Shown here piece by piece: positions 7,993-16,365 of a stretch of DNA of 64,000 nt. Within the stretch, counting starts at the first letter, position 1; each line of letters starts with the position of its first letter. The stretch spans positions 222,414 to 286,413 of the forward strand of contig LVAT01000009.1 in the NCBI GenBank assembly GCA_001604135.1, given 5' to 3'. The notes beneath the pieces were generated by a model. That model did no database searches. It was given only the letters and a program-made list of their open reading frames with translations, and was not told where the DNA came from. The translations under genes and the position numbers were made by a program. This stretch comes from Clostridiales bacterium Firm_14 (GTDB lineage Bacteria > Bacillota > Clostridia > Saccharofermentanales > Saccharofermentanaceae).

Positions 7993-8948
7993 TTTACTGG
8001 CTCGTTTTAGTTAATCTCGCTGCATTTATCCTTTACGGCTACGACAAATCGTGCGCGAAAAAGAACAAGCGCCGCGTACCCGAGAAGACCCTCCTCTTCT
8101 GGGCCTGGATCGGCGGCTCTGTTGGCGCTTTTCTCGGCATGAGATTTTTCCACCACAAGACATTAAAGCCCAAGTTCTTCGTGGTTCCTGTGCTTATGGT
8201 TCTGGAGATCATTATCTGCTGCTTGTGCCTCTATCAGAACTACCACCTCGTCACGACAGATTACGAAGTCGACCTGGGCCTTTCTTCCGAAGTCACCATC
8301 GTCCAGATCTCCGACCTTCACAACCAGTTCTTCGGCATCAAACAGTCCACGCTTCTTAAGCAGATCGAAAAAGCTGACCCTGACATAATAGTCGTCACGG
8401 GCGATATCGTCGACAAGTCGCACACGAATTTCGCGATCTCCGAAGACTTCATCGAAGGCGCCGTCAAGATCGCGCCTGTCTACTATATCACCGGCAATCA
8501 CGAGATCTGGATCGGCGACGATAAGATGGCTCCTTTCTACGAGAAGATGCGCTCTCTGGGCGTCATATTCCTGAACGACACTTACGTTGACATGGGTTCA
8601 TATATTTTGGCCGGCATCGACGACAGGTCTCTCGATTCATTCGTCGCTTATCCGCCTTTCGATGACAGCAAGCCCGTCGTAATGCTCGCTCACGAACCGC
8701 AGTATTCCGGACTCTATAAGAACCTCGGCGCCGACCTCGTCTTCACGGGCCACTACCACGGCGGACAGATAATAATCCCGGGCCTTGGCGGCTTTGTCTC
8801 ACCCGAGTACGAATTCTTTCCCAAGATGTATCAGGGCGTAAACGACATCGGCGGCATGCAGCAGGTCGTCTCAAGGGGTTTGGGCAACAGTATCCTGCCG
8901 GTCAGGATCAATAACTTCCCGGAGATCGTAGTCGTTAAGGTGCGCTGA
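7983..8948 (+). CDS. DUF1294-metallophosphoesterase fusion protein
   Basis: A 321-residue membrane protein. Residues about 1-65 form a DUF1294 module with membrane helices (NLAAFILYGYDKSCAKKNKR then RVPEKTLLFWAWIGGSVGAF). A third helix follows (about 62-80). Residues about 100-320 are a calcineurin-like phosphoesterase with DLHN, GDIVD, GNHE and GHYHGGQ, the set of metal ligands seen in YkuE/YaeI-type enzymes. The enzymatic domain would be tethered to the membrane. The substrate is unknown; relatives act on lipid-linked pyrophosphates. No good ribosome binding site is seen, so coupling to the broken upstream gene is possible. Confidence 0.85.
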   Translation: MLLVYWLVLVNLAAFILYGYDKSCAKKNKRRVPEKTLLFWAWIGGSVGAFLGMRFFHHKTLKPKFFVVPVLMVLEIIICCLCLYQNYHLVTTDYEVDLGLSSEVTIVQISDLHNQFFGIKQSTLLKQIEKADPDIIVVTGDIVDKSHTNFAISEDFIEGAVKIAPVYYITGNHEIWIGDDKMAPFYEKMRSLGVIFLNDTYVDMGSYILAGIDDRSLDSFVAYPPFDDSKPVVMLAHEPQYSGLYKNLGADLVFTGHYHGGQIIIPGLGGFVSPEYEFFPKMYQGVNDIGGMQQVVSRGLGNSILPVRINNFPEIVVVKVR

Positions 8949-8984
8949 CGTTAGTCATTTAGTGCTCCATCACTTGTCTGTAAT

Positions 8985-9020
8985 AAGTCTAGCAAAGTTA
9001 CCGACTTGCTAGACTTTTTT
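8985..9020 (+). terminator. Rho-independent terminator after the phosphoesterase gene
   Basis: AAGTCTAGCAA (8985-8995) and TTGCTAGACTT (9006-9016) form a perfect 11-bp stem with a 10-base loop, followed by TTTT. Confidence 0.9.
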
Positions 9021-9085
9021 GTAGGATTTTCGCCGGTTCTGATCCCTAAAATCCACGACCTTCAGGCGCGCTCCCGGATAACAGA

Positions 9086-9194
9086 AAATTCCGGAAAAAA
9101 GTCCGACTATGTAGGACAAATATCTGGAATTTCCGGTTGCGTGGCTTAAATTCCGGAAAAAAGTCCGACCCGGTCGGAACTATTTCCGGAATTT
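9086..9194. repeat. Two tandem nested-hairpin elements
   Basis: Each unit starts with the same 22 bases, AAATTCCGGAAAAAAGTCCG then AC (9086-9107 and 9148-9169). In both units the outer arm AAATTCCGGA pairs with TCTGGAATTT (9123-9132) or TCCGGAATTT (9185-9194), and an inner arm GTCCGAC pairs with GTAGGAC or GGTCGGA. Inner and outer stems are kept while loops differ, as expected for a REP/BIME-like palindromic repeat. Confidence 0.7.
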
Positions 9195-9235
9195 TCCTAA
9201 TCTGACATCTCCAGGCAGTCAGAGCCTTCTGCCCG

Positions 9236-9271
9236 TTGCGCCCCCTGTCCTCAACATGCTAAAATTTCTTT
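9236..9271 (+). promoter_or_regulatory. Candidate leaderless promoter of the carboxylesterase gene
   Basis: TTGCGC (9236-9241), an 18-bp spacer and TAAAAT (9260-9265) are followed by six bases and then the ATG at 9272. No ribosome binding site is present, so transcription would start at or next to the ATG. Confidence 0.45.
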
Positions 9272-10624
9272 ATGAATTACGCCAGAACAGTCGCAACCGA
9301 ATATGGTCTTGTCAGAGGCATCGTCAGAGACGGGTGTCACGAATATCTTGGCATCCCCTACGCTGCGCCTCCGGTAGGCGACCTCGCGTTCAAGCACCCT
9401 GTCCCGCCTGAACCCTGGAGCGGCATCCTCGACGCCGTCAAAGGTCCGATCAGCCCCGTTCAGGGCATCGGCCGTTCCACGATCGCTTTGGACGGCAGGG
9501 ACTGCCTGTATCTGAACGTCTTCGTGCCTGAAGATGTTGAGCCCGGCGCGCCCGTAATGGTCTGGGTCTACGGCGGCTCTTATGCCAACGGCGGTGTCGG
9601 CCGTCTGAACGAAGACACCTACGAGCTCTCCTACGACATGGCAAGGTTCGCGCGTGAGACAAAGACCGTCTGCGTAAACTTCAACTACCGCCTAAATCTC
9701 GAAGGCTTCCTGAACCTGCATTTCCTAGACAAGAATTTTGACCAGAACAACGGCATTTACGACCAGATCCTGGCCCTGAAATTCGTCCGCAACAACATAC
9801 ACCGCTTCGGCGGAAATGCCGACAACATAACGGTTTTCGGCCAGAGCGCCGGTGCCGCGTGCCTCCTGGTCCTCATGGGAAGGAAAGATACGGCCGGGCT
9901 TTTTGACAAGGCGATAATCCAGTCCGCCTGCGTCGGTTCTTTCTGGACCGAGAAACAGAGCCAGCGCCTCACTTACAAGTATCTTAAGATGCTTGGCGTC
10001 AGCCCCACTCACTCCGATCTTGCCCGCCTTAAAGACTTGCCTCTCGATCAGATCCACGAGGCAAACCGCCGGCTTAGAAAGCTCGTGCTCCACGAGGGCA
10101 ACTCCAACTGCTGCTTCTCGCCCACCATCGACGGCGTCACGATTCCTGACAAGCCCGGAGAGATGGCCAAGAGCTTCTCAAAGCCCATCCTGATCGGCAC
10201 GACCAGCCAGGAAGGCGACCTCTTCATCATGAACATTCCCAACATAGCGCTCCCTCTTGCCGCCTACTGGTTCAAGTTCAAGTTCCGCCCCGGAAAAGGA
10301 GCCCACCGCTTCATGTCAGACGACTTCACCGCAGCTTTCTACAGGAATCCCGCCTACGACATCGCACGCAACATGGCAGGCGATGCCTGGGTCTACGAAT
10401 ACCGTTACCAGACGCCCAACATGCTCAAAGCTCATTCCGGGTGCTGTCATGCATGCGAGCTTCCGCTGCTGTTCGGCAAGTCCAACGCCTACATCAGCAT
10501 CGACGACCCTGTCTCCCAGCGCGTCGGCGAGAAGCTCCGCGAGATCTGGGGCGAATTCGCCCATAACGGCTCGCTCTCATGGAAGAAATTTAAGGTCGAC
10601 GGCGAAGTTAAAGGGATCGAGTAA
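9272..10624 (+). CDS. Type-B carboxylesterase family hydrolase
   Basis: A 450-residue cytoplasmic esterase. It has the N-terminal YLGIPYAAPPVGDLAFKHP block, the CLYLNVFVP block, an oxyanion-hole YGGSYANGG, and the nucleophile motif FGQSAGAA (Ser near residue 194), all diagnostic of the carboxylesterase type B/para-nitrobenzyl esterase family. A late CHACELPLLFG contains the expected triad His. It is somewhat shorter than typical members (about 490-550 residues). The natural ester substrate is unknown. It is a single-gene unit bounded by a terminator on each side. Confidence 0.92.
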   Translation: MNYARTVATEYGLVRGIVRDGCHEYLGIPYAAPPVGDLAFKHPVPPEPWSGILDAVKGPISPVQGIGRSTIALDGRDCLYLNVFVPEDVEPGAPVMVWVYGGSYANGGVGRLNEDTYELSYDMARFARETKTVCVNFNYRLNLEGFLNLHFLDKNFDQNNGIYDQILALKFVRNNIHRFGGNADNITVFGQSAGAACLLVLMGRKDTAGLFDKAIIQSACVGSFWTEKQSQRLTYKYLKMLGVSPTHSDLARLKDLPLDQIHEANRRLRKLVLHEGNSNCCFSPTIDGVTIPDKPGEMAKSFSKPILIGTTSQEGDLFIMNIPNIALPLAAYWFKFKFRPGKGAHRFMSDDFTAAFYRNPAYDIARNMAGDAWVYEYRYQTPNMLKAHSGCCHACELPLLFGKSNAYISIDDPVSQRVGEKLREIWGEFAHNGSLSWKKFKVDGEVKGIE

Positions 10625-10658
10625 GTTAAGCACCTGTCCCTGGAAAACGCATCTGTTG

Positions 10659-10689
10659 AGCGGTTTAACAATGTTAAACCGCTTTTTTA
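10659..10689 (+). terminator. Rho-independent terminator after the carboxylesterase gene
   Basis: AGCGGTTTAAC (10659-10669) and GTTAAACCGCT (10673-10683) form an 11-bp perfect stem with a three-base loop, followed by six T. Confidence 0.92.
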
Positions 10690-10755
10690 TTGCAACATTT
10701 TTGGCAACAGAGCCCTCAAACCACGCTTTTTCGACACTTACGCCCTAAAGTGTAG

Positions 10756-10810
10756 GTTACAACCCTATTCCCCTCTAGTATAATGGGTTAATAGGAAGCT
10801 CCGCACGGAG
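10756..10810 (+). promoter_or_regulatory. Rrf2-gene promoter and candidate self-operator
   Basis: An extended -10 TAGTATAAT (TATAAT at 10779-10784) is flanked by inverted half-sites: AACCC (10761) with GGGTT (10785-10789), and CCTATT (10764) with AATAGG (10790-10795). The leader also has the palindrome GCTCCG-CA-CGGAGC. Autoregulation is common in this family; the operator call is inference. Confidence 0.45.
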
Positions 10811-10828
10811 CCCCATATGGAGGTAAGT

Positions 10829-11239
10829 ATGGTTGTATCAACAAAAGGACGCTACGCGCTGCGCGTAATGATCGATATCGCTAAATACGGCAATGACGCT
10901 TATGTCACACTGAGCGGGATCGCTGAGAGGCAGCACCTCTCGGAGAAGTACCTGGAGTCGATAATCAAGATGCTCGTGCAGAACGGCCTGGTTAAGGGCC
11001 TCCGCGGCAAGAATGGCGGCTACAAGCTCTCCCGTGACGCTAAGGACATCACCGCGTGGGACGTTATCTCAGTTACCGAGAACGACTTCTACGTTGTAGC
11101 ATGCATGGATCCGAAGGCGCCGAAGTGCGACCGCATCAATTCCTGCGTGACTCTTCCGATGTGGAAAGACTTTTCCGAGACGATGGAGAAGTTCTTCAAT
11201 AAGTACACGATCGCCGAGCTGGCTGAGAAGGAATCTTAA
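10829..11239 (+). CDS. Rrf2-family transcriptional regulator
   Basis: A 136-residue regulator with an N-terminal winged helix (STKGRYALRVMIDIAKYGND; recognition region HLSEKYLESIIKMLVQNGLV, then GKNGGY). Three Cys residues in the C-terminal half (C-X7-C-X5-C, within VACMDPKAPKCDRINSC) resemble the Fe-S ligand set of IscR-type members, so a redox- or Fe-S-sensing role is plausible. The start at 10829 is preferred over 10817 because GGAGGT sits just before it. No isc/suf or cysteine genes adjoin, so its target is unclear. Confidence 0.9.
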   Translation: MVVSTKGRYALRVMIDIAKYGNDAYVTLSGIAERQHLSEKYLESIIKMLVQNGLVKGLRGKNGGYKLSRDAKDITAWDVISVTENDFYVVACMDPKAPKCDRINSCVTLPMWKDFSETMEKFFNKYTIAELAEKES

Positions 11240-11279
11240 GCCGCTAATAACAGCAAATTTACCCGGTCGATAAAGATAT

Positions 11280-11313
11280 GAAAAAAGGCGCTTCACTTCA
11301 TGTGACAGGCGCC
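11280..11313 (-). terminator. Terminator of the Bat/lipase operon
   Basis: On the minus strand AGGCGCC...GGCGCCT-like arms (AGGCGC at 11313-11308 with GCGCCT at 11291-11286, plus an inner TCAC/GTGA) end in six T. The plus strand lacks a T tract, so it serves the minus-strand gene ending at 11371. Confidence 0.75.
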
Positions 11314-11370
11314 TATATTATTGCATTATTCAGTCCCTTGTAATTGTACGCGGGCTTTGTGTGATCCTTC

Positions 11371-12711
11371 TTACAAGCCTCTATCCTTCAATCCCTTTAC
11401 GACATTTACGTAAAACTCGCGGATGTCGAATCCGTCTATGTTCTCGCGGTTTAAGTCGATCATATCAGCGTGGGAGATGCCGCGGAGGCCGCGGTTTGTG
11501 AGGAACTGATAGTTAGGGCCCCACTGGAAGGATTCCTCGCCGACAAGTCCGTCGTTATATCCGTCGAAATGCTTTACGAAGTGGTAGCTCATGTTAAGAG
11601 GGAACCTGCCGTTTACGGCGTGGTTGAGCTTAGAACCGAAGCTCTGGGTGAAGATGTTGTCGAACTGGTATGCCATCGGCTCCATCTCTTTGTTGAGCTG
11701 CTCTACGCCCGCCTTGGTGAGGTCGGTAACGGCCTTGATGAAGTCGGGATTGGTGTCGCCTGCGAGCTTGGCGCCCTTGTTATAGGCGGCCGCAACGGTA
11801 TCGCGGAGCTTCTCGGGAGCCTTGTTCATGAGGTATTCCGCAAATTCGCAGCCGTGGTGCGGAGTGTTGATCGTAGTAAGTGATGCGACGTAAGGCGCCA
11901 TGCCGAGCATCGATACGCAGTAGCGTGAATCGAGGCCGCCCTTACTGTGGGCGATGATGTTGACCTTCTCGGCACCGGTCTCCTCAAGACACTTGACGAT
12001 GGCTTTCTTAAGCTGCAGTGCGCAGGTGTGGACGTCGCCGGCGGATTCCTGGCCGCCGTAGTAGATCGTCGCGCCGTTCTTGATGAGCTCGGCCGGGACG
12101 CGTCCCCAGTAATTCAAGTGCTCAGAGTCGCGGAAGAAAACGCCGTGGACCATGAGGATCGGATACTTTGTCTTGCAGATCTGGAGAGCCTTTCTCTCTT
12201 CATTGCGCCAATAGCGCTGGCTCTCTTCGCGTACTTCGCGTCCCGCGATCTTGAATATTATCGAGAGCGCGAAAAGATTGGCGATGGGGATCATGCCGCA
12301 GAATATTCCGATGAGCCTCATCCTGATGCCGATCTGCTTTGATGTCAGATAGACGAGGATGATGCCGACCCAGAAATACAGGTTAAGAAGACCGAGCGTT
12401 ACGCACGCATATGTGATTATCGCGGGCCACCCTAACTGCTCGTGGAAGAATAATGACACGATAAATACCGGAACGACTACGAGAAGCGTGAACGGGAACA
12501 CGGACAATATCGTGTTTCCGTAAGAGCATGTCTTCAGTCTGAAGCCGGCGATTCCCTTGGCATAGAAACCCGGTAAAAGGAAAGCCAGAACAGCCAGCAC
12601 TACGGTCAGTATGATGAACCAGTAGCTGAACTGATACAGGAACGTGGACAGGCATGATGCGGTAATGAAGATGCCGTCTAATACTTTTATTGCAGGTCTC
12701 TCTTTAAACAT
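11371..12711 (-). CDS. Membrane-anchored lipase-like alpha/beta hydrolase
   Basis: A 446-residue protein with four to five membrane segments in its first 150 residues, then a catalytic domain starting near YPILMVHGVFFRD. The nucleophile motif is AHSKGGLDSRY (Ser near residue 257), typical of triacylglycerol-lipase/EstA-like enzymes, followed by TINTPHHGCEFAEY and a likely catalytic His in the C-terminal SYHFVKHFDGYND block. GAGGTG supports the start. It lies 32 bp after the TPR gene and before a terminator, so it is probably the last gene of the Bat operon. The substrate, perhaps a membrane lipid, is inferred. Confidence 0.85.
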   Translation of the reverse strand: MFKERPAIKVLDGIFITASCLSTFLYQFSYWFIILTVVLAVLAFLLPGFYAKGIAGFRLKTCSYGNTILSVFPFTLLVVVPVFIVSLFFHEQLGWPAIITYACVTLGLLNLYFWVGIILVYLTSKQIGIRMRLIGIFCGMIPIANLFALSIIFKIAGREVREESQRYWRNEERKALQICKTKYPILMVHGVFFRDSEHLNYWGRVPAELIKNGATIYYGGQESAGDVHTCALQLKKAIVKCLEETGAEKVNIIAHSKGGLDSRYCVSMLGMAPYVASLTTINTPHHGCEFAEYLMNKAPEKLRDTVAAAYNKGAKLAGDTNPDFIKAVTDLTKAGVEQLNKEMEPMAYQFDNIFTQSFGSKLNHAVNGRFPLNMSYHFVKHFDGYNDGLVGEESFQWGPNYQFLTNRGLRGISHADMIDLNRENIDGFDIREFYVNVVKGLKDRGL

Positions 12712-12743
12712 TCAAGAGTCACCTCTTTTTCGAGATATAAAAA

Positions 12744-13856
12744 TTACCAGCTTGCAGAATTGCCGTAGTTGTATTCTGCGTCACCCTGGCCCTGACCGCC
12801 GCCGCCTGTACGCTCCTGGTTGCCGCGGTTCTGGATGTCGCGGATCCTTTCGGCAGGAGTCTTGGTAGGTTCCGGCTGACCCTGGCCCTGACCGCCTCCT
12901 TCACCCTGAGTAGGCGTAGGTGTTCCCTGTCCCTGGCCGCCCGGAGTAGGCGTGGGCGTGCCTGTTCCCTCACCACCGGGTGTAGGTGTCGGCGTGCCAG
13001 TTCCTTCGCCGCCGGGTGTAGGTGTCGGGGTGCCTGTTCCTTCACCGCCGGGTGTAGGTGTAGGAGTGGGAGTGCCTTCTCCGCCCGGTGTGGGCGTAGG
13101 TGATCCGGGAGCGCCGGGTGTAGCTGTCGGCGTAGGTGTATTACCGCCCGGCGTAGGAGTGGGCGTAGCTGTTCCGCCACCCGGAGTAGGTGTAGGTGTT
13201 GGCGACTGTCCACCCTCAGGAGTCGGAGTAGGTGTAGGCGTCTCAGTTGCATCGGCATCCGGCTTCGATGTCGGAGTCGGTGTAGGTGTAGAACCGTCTT
13301 CATTAGATTCCGGAGTAGGTGTCGGCGAAGGCGTCGGTGACGGATCCGGATTCTCGTACTGGTTCTTGAGCTCCTCTATGAAGTTGTTGATCTCGTTATA
13401 GAGTTTCTGTGCAGCGTAATAGTGACCGTCGTTATTCTCGGTCGCGCAGCCCTTCTCGGAGAGAATGGACTTGGCTGTCTCACAGATCTCGATCGTTTCC
13501 TTGTAGTTATCGGCCGTGATCTTACTTGTGTCGATCGGCTTTACGTATGAGAGTGCGTAGTTTACTCTGACCTTGCAGTCGTAGGGATCGCCGGGCTTTA
13601 AGTTCAGCGCGGACTGGTATTCCTGCTTGGCCTTCGTGTAATCGCCTAACTGGTAGAAGACATTACCTCTGTTGAAGTGGTTTATGTAAGGCTGCGTGAA
13701 GCCTAAGAAACCTAATTCATTCTGCTGGAAAACGCCTGAGCCGTAACGCTCGATAAGCCTTCTGTTGCCATAGTAATTCAGCACTAAGATTCCGAGGAAA
13801 AGTGCAGTGACGATCCAGACAGCGATAGCGATCTTCTTTAACAATCCGTTGCGCAT
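12744..13856 (-). CDS. BatC-like TPR protein with Pro-Thr repeat tail
   Basis: A 370-residue protein: an N-terminal membrane helix (about residues 8-27), tetratricopeptide-like repeats (about 55-160, including NRGNVFYQLGDYTKAKQEYQ), then about 165 residues of repeats built from PTPTP and GGEGTG units, and a short charged C-terminus (AERIRDIQNRGNQE). It occupies the place of BatC, the TPR partner in Bat operons. The Pro-Thr tail is a likely extracellular, possibly glycosylated, spacer. Four bases separate it from the VWA gene upstream. The repeat coding DNA is an unstable minisatellite. Confidence 0.8.
   Translation of the reverse strand: MRNGLLKKIAIAVWIVTALFLGILVLNYYGNRRLIERYGSGVFQQNELGFLGFTQPYINHFNRGNVFYQLGDYTKAKQEYQSALNLKPGDPYDCKVRVNYALSYVKPIDTSKITADNYKETIEICETAKSILSEKGCATENNDGHYYAAQKLYNEINNFIEELKNQYENPDPSPTPSPTPTPESNEDGSTPTPTPTSKPDADATETPTPTPTPEGGQSPTPTPTPGGGTATPTPTPGGNTPTPTATPGAPGSPTPTPGGEGTPTPTPTPGGEGTGTPTPTPGGEGTGTPTPTPGGEGTGTPTPTPGGQGQGTPTPTQGEGGGQGQGQPEPTKTPAERIRDIQNRGNQERTGGGGQGQGDAEYNYGNSASW
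12936..13345 (-). repeat. Coding minisatellite for Pro-Thr repeats
   Basis: Tandem units of about 36 bp, with the best copies at 12940-13080, encode GGEGTGTPTPTP. Further upstream the units degenerate to shorter PTPTP blocks. The unit count probably varies between strains. Confidence 0.8.
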
Positions 13857-13860
13857 ACCG

Positions 13861-14829
13861 TTATGTCCTCCTCTTCACGCTTATGAATTCATAAGCAACA
13901 AGAGCTGCGAGCGGGATTACGAACCAGTAGTAAACGTCTGCATAGCCGTACTCCTTGGATTCTTCCGTCTCCGCATCAAGAAGCGTCATTATCTTATCTA
14001 ATGTCTCGTCGAGGTCCTCTGACTCGTCCATGTGAATGTATTCGATGCCGAGATCGAATGACAATGACTTGAGGTTCTTCTCGTCGATCTTTGAAATAGC
14101 CGGCTGATAAGGATAGTCTCTCTTATCTTCTACGAGGACCTCCTCATTGTGGAGCTCGTCAAAGTAGTGCATCTGGCCGCCCTTTGCAGTGCCGTAGCCC
14201 ATGATGGCACCGCCTTCGATTCCGTCTGCGATGTCGGAGAAATTATCGAGTCTGTGATCATCGGTATTCTCGCCGTCTGAGAGGAAGAATACGACAACGT
14301 GGCCGTCATTAAGCATCTTTGCGTCGTTGATCATCTGGCCGAGCAGCTTCTTGCAGACGTTGATGTTGGTGCCTGTTGCGTGATAGTCAACCAGGGGCTT
14401 GATCGCGTCGACTGAATCCTTGAGGTACTTGTTGTCGTCCGTGAACGGGCAGATAAGGTTAACGTCATTATTGAAATCGATGATGCAGAACTTGGCACCG
14501 ACCAGGTTCTTTGTGATGTAGTCGATGTCTTCTTTTGCCCTGTCCATACGTGTGCGGGGCCTGTCTTCTTCAAAGCCTTCGACGTCTTCTGCCATCATGG
14601 AGAGTGTGTCGTCAAGAACGATGATGCAGTAACAGTTGAGCTTCTGTCTTATGACCTTGATCTCACTGGATATGTACATCGGTCTTAAGTTGATCGCGAA
14701 AAGAATGATTACCATAAGTACCTGGCGGACATAAGGCATTACACCCTTCCTCTTGATGCAGAGGAGTCCTGCACAGATTATTGTCATCAGCCAGATGGGG
14801 ATTATAGGGAAAAACGCAACATTGCTCAT
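13861..14829 (-). CDS. BatB-like VWA-domain membrane protein
   Basis: A 322-residue protein with two N-terminal helices (about 7-25 and 32-50), a von Willebrand factor A domain (about 75-290) and a C-terminal helix (about 298-314). Its metal-site motif reads DDTLSM rather than the canonical DxSxS, with later Thr and Asp ligands (TGTN, SDGENTDD). In Bat operons two such proteins are membrane partners of the MoxR ATPase. It lies four bases after the preceding VWA gene and before the TPR gene. Confidence 0.85.
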   Translation of the reverse strand: MSNVAFFPIIPIWLMTIICAGLLCIKRKGVMPYVRQVLMVIILFAINLRPMYISSEIKVIRQKLNCYCIIVLDDTLSMMAEDVEGFEEDRPRTRMDRAKEDIDYITKNLVGAKFCIIDFNNDVNLICPFTDDNKYLKDSVDAIKPLVDYHATGTNINVCKKLLGQMINDAKMLNDGHVVVFFLSDGENTDDHRLDNFSDIADGIEGGAIMGYGTAKGGQMHYFDELHNEEVLVEDKRDYPYQPAISKIDEKNLKSLSFDLGIEYIHMDESEDLDETLDKIMTLLDAETEESKEYGYADVYYWFVIPLAALVAYEFISVKRRT

Positions 14830-14833
14830 CTGA

Positions 14834-15880
14834 TCACACTTTCAGGATGAATGCACACAAGAGCATGAGGGAGAGCGTGAGCAGAAGCCACCTGAAAGTT
14901 GTCTCAGGGAGCTCATTCTCGATGATCTCATACTGGGTGTCATCCAATGTTGCCATTTGTTTTTTCAAGTTCTCGACAATGTCGTCAACGACGTCACTGT
15001 CCTCGCCATACCAGAAAGCGCCTCCTGTCTTCTCGACAGTATCCTTCATCATCTGGCGGTCGGAATCTCTCATCATCTCGGTACCGATACCGAAGATCGT
15101 GATTCCTCTCTCGACTGCCCAGTCGCCGGCTTCGGGAAGCGTTACGATCTCTTCCTCGCCGTCCCTGATGGCGTTGTCGTTATCGCTCGTAAAGATAATG
15201 ATCCTGGTACGGTCAGGCTTCTCCTCGACGTCATAGAAGTCAAGGACTGCGCCTGCCAGACCCTCGCCGATGATGGAAGAGCCTCTGTCGGGCCAGCCTA
15301 CGAGCGTGCCGTTCTCAAGGTATGCTGCTGCCTCCTCATAGTTCGGAGGTATGATGAGTCGTCCGTTCGTGACGTCCAATCTTATCGAGAGGTATTCCTT
15401 AAGCTTTTCGAGCTCACGGATAATGTACTGATAGTCATTTGTGAGGGGGCAGAGAAGGCACGGAGACGTGTTGAAGATGACGATTCCGAATCTCTCGCCG
15501 TTCAATTCCTGGACGATCTTCTCGAGCTTGTCGATGAGCGTCGCATTGAGGTTATCTACAGAGCTCGAAATGTCCAGGCAGAGGATGATATCCCTGTTGT
15601 AGTTTGCGAGCTGCTTTGATTCTGTCTTGTACGGGCGCGCCATCAGGAAGCCTGAGAGGACGATGCTCGTGATGATGAGGAAGATCAGGACATACTTTAA
15701 GATGTTGTACCAGACGAGTCTTGTTCTGAATACAGCTTCTTTTCTGAGATATTCAGGCAGAAAGGCCTTCTTACCGCCCTTGTACTTTCTCTTCATTCCG
15801 AAAGTAATGAAGACGGCGATAATGCAGACCAGTGCAACACCTGCGCAGATATATAAAGCTATCGGACTCTTTAATTCCAT
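14834..15880 (-). CDS. BatA-like VWA-domain membrane protein
   Basis: A 348-residue protein with two N-terminal membrane helices (about 8-28 and 62-82), a VWA domain with a canonical metal site (ILCLDISSSVD, residues about 98-108) and a C-terminal helix (about 327-347). The extracytoplasmic or cytoplasmic side cannot be fixed from sequence alone. Its start overlaps the end of the 163-residue gene by ten bases. This is the usual BatA position downstream of MoxR and DUF58 genes; a role in envelope stress or protein complex assembly is known only loosely for the family. Confidence 0.87.
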   Translation of the reverse strand: MELKSPIALYICAGVALVCIIAVFITFGMKRKYKGGKKAFLPEYLRKEAVFRTRLVWYNILKYVLIFLIITSIVLSGFLMARPYKTESKQLANYNRDIILCLDISSSVDNLNATLIDKLEKIVQELNGERFGIVIFNTSPCLLCPLTNDYQYIIRELEKLKEYLSIRLDVTNGRLIIPPNYEEAAAYLENGTLVGWPDRGSSIIGEGLAGAVLDFYDVEEKPDRTRIIIFTSDNDNAIRDGEEEIVTLPEAGDWAVERGITIFGIGTEMMRDSDRQMMKDTVEKTGGAFWYGEDSDVVDDIVENLKKQMATLDDTQYEIIENELPETTFRWLLLTLSLMLLCAFILKV

Positions 15881-16362
15881 TCAGCTACCAGTCTCCTTGT
15901 TTTCTCCAAAGACGCCTTAACGTCACCTTCGGATATCTTGTCGAACTCCGGCTGATAGTATTCGCCGACGAGCTTCGTGAGGCCCGCAAATTCGGTCCTG
16001 CTGATCTCGGCTAAAGTAAACTTATCAACTTCGGTTCCTGTTGCCTTATAAACAAATTCTCTTACCACTTTACTCATGCCCTCATAAGCAGGCCTGATCT
16101 TCGTGGTATCTTCGTTGTATTTGATCTCGATCTTATTGAGCTTGTCGATGTATTCGGCCTTGAGCTTCGATAAGTCGGGCTTTACGAATACCGGCTTCGG
16201 AGCTTCTTCCACAGGCTTCTCCTTCTTCTGAATATCCTTTACGAGGTTGTATAAGATATAGAGAACTATCGCTACCGTGAGCGCAGCAAGAAAGGCCGCC
16301 GTAATGATTATCGGAAGCTGCGAGAAATCAAATAATCTTCTAAAATTTACCGTCGTAGGCAT
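15871..16362 (-). CDS. Membrane protein of the Bat operon (DUF4381-like position)
   Basis: A 163-residue protein with one membrane helix (about residues 17-38), a Lys/Glu/Pro linker (QKKEKPVEEAPKPVF) and a soluble helical domain. In comparable operons this slot between DUF58 and the first VWA gene holds a DUF4381-type protein; I see similar architecture, but family membership is inferred from place. It lies three bases after the DUF58 gene and overlaps the next gene. Confidence 0.7.
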   Translation of the reverse strand: MPTTVNFRRLFDFSQLPIIITAAFLAALTVAIVLYILYNLVKDIQKKEKPVEEAPKPVFVKPDLSKLKAEYIDKLNKIEIKYNEDTTKIRPAYEGMSKVVREFVYKATGTEVDKFTLAEISRTEFAGLTKLVGEYYQPEFDKISEGDVKASLEKTRRLVAEWN

Positions 16363-16365
16363 ATC

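Larger units (their letters stand above)
9021..9271. other. Non-coding interval with twin hairpins and esterase promoter
   Basis: No gene is seen. It carries two copies of a nested hairpin element (9086-9194) and a candidate leaderless promoter for the carboxylesterase gene. Confidence 0.65.

Noticed and set aside
8051-8359. Plus-strand open frame of 102 codons overlapping the phosphoesterase gene
   Set aside because: A shifted frame inside a gene with clear catalytic motifs.
12719-13303. Minus-strand open frame of 194 codons rich in Leu, His and Arg
   Set aside because: A shifted reading of the same repeats in the TPR gene; the composition is not protein-like and the true frame has a signal anchor and TPR motifs.
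12952-13401. Plus-strand open frame of 149 codons rich in Gly-Val-Pro
   Set aside because: It is the complement of the Pro-Thr repeat region of the TPR gene; repeats without stops create open frames on both strands.
14957-15619. Plus-strand open frame of 220 codons
   Set aside because: Lies wholly antisense to the clear VWA-domain gene at 14834-15880; no ribosome binding site.
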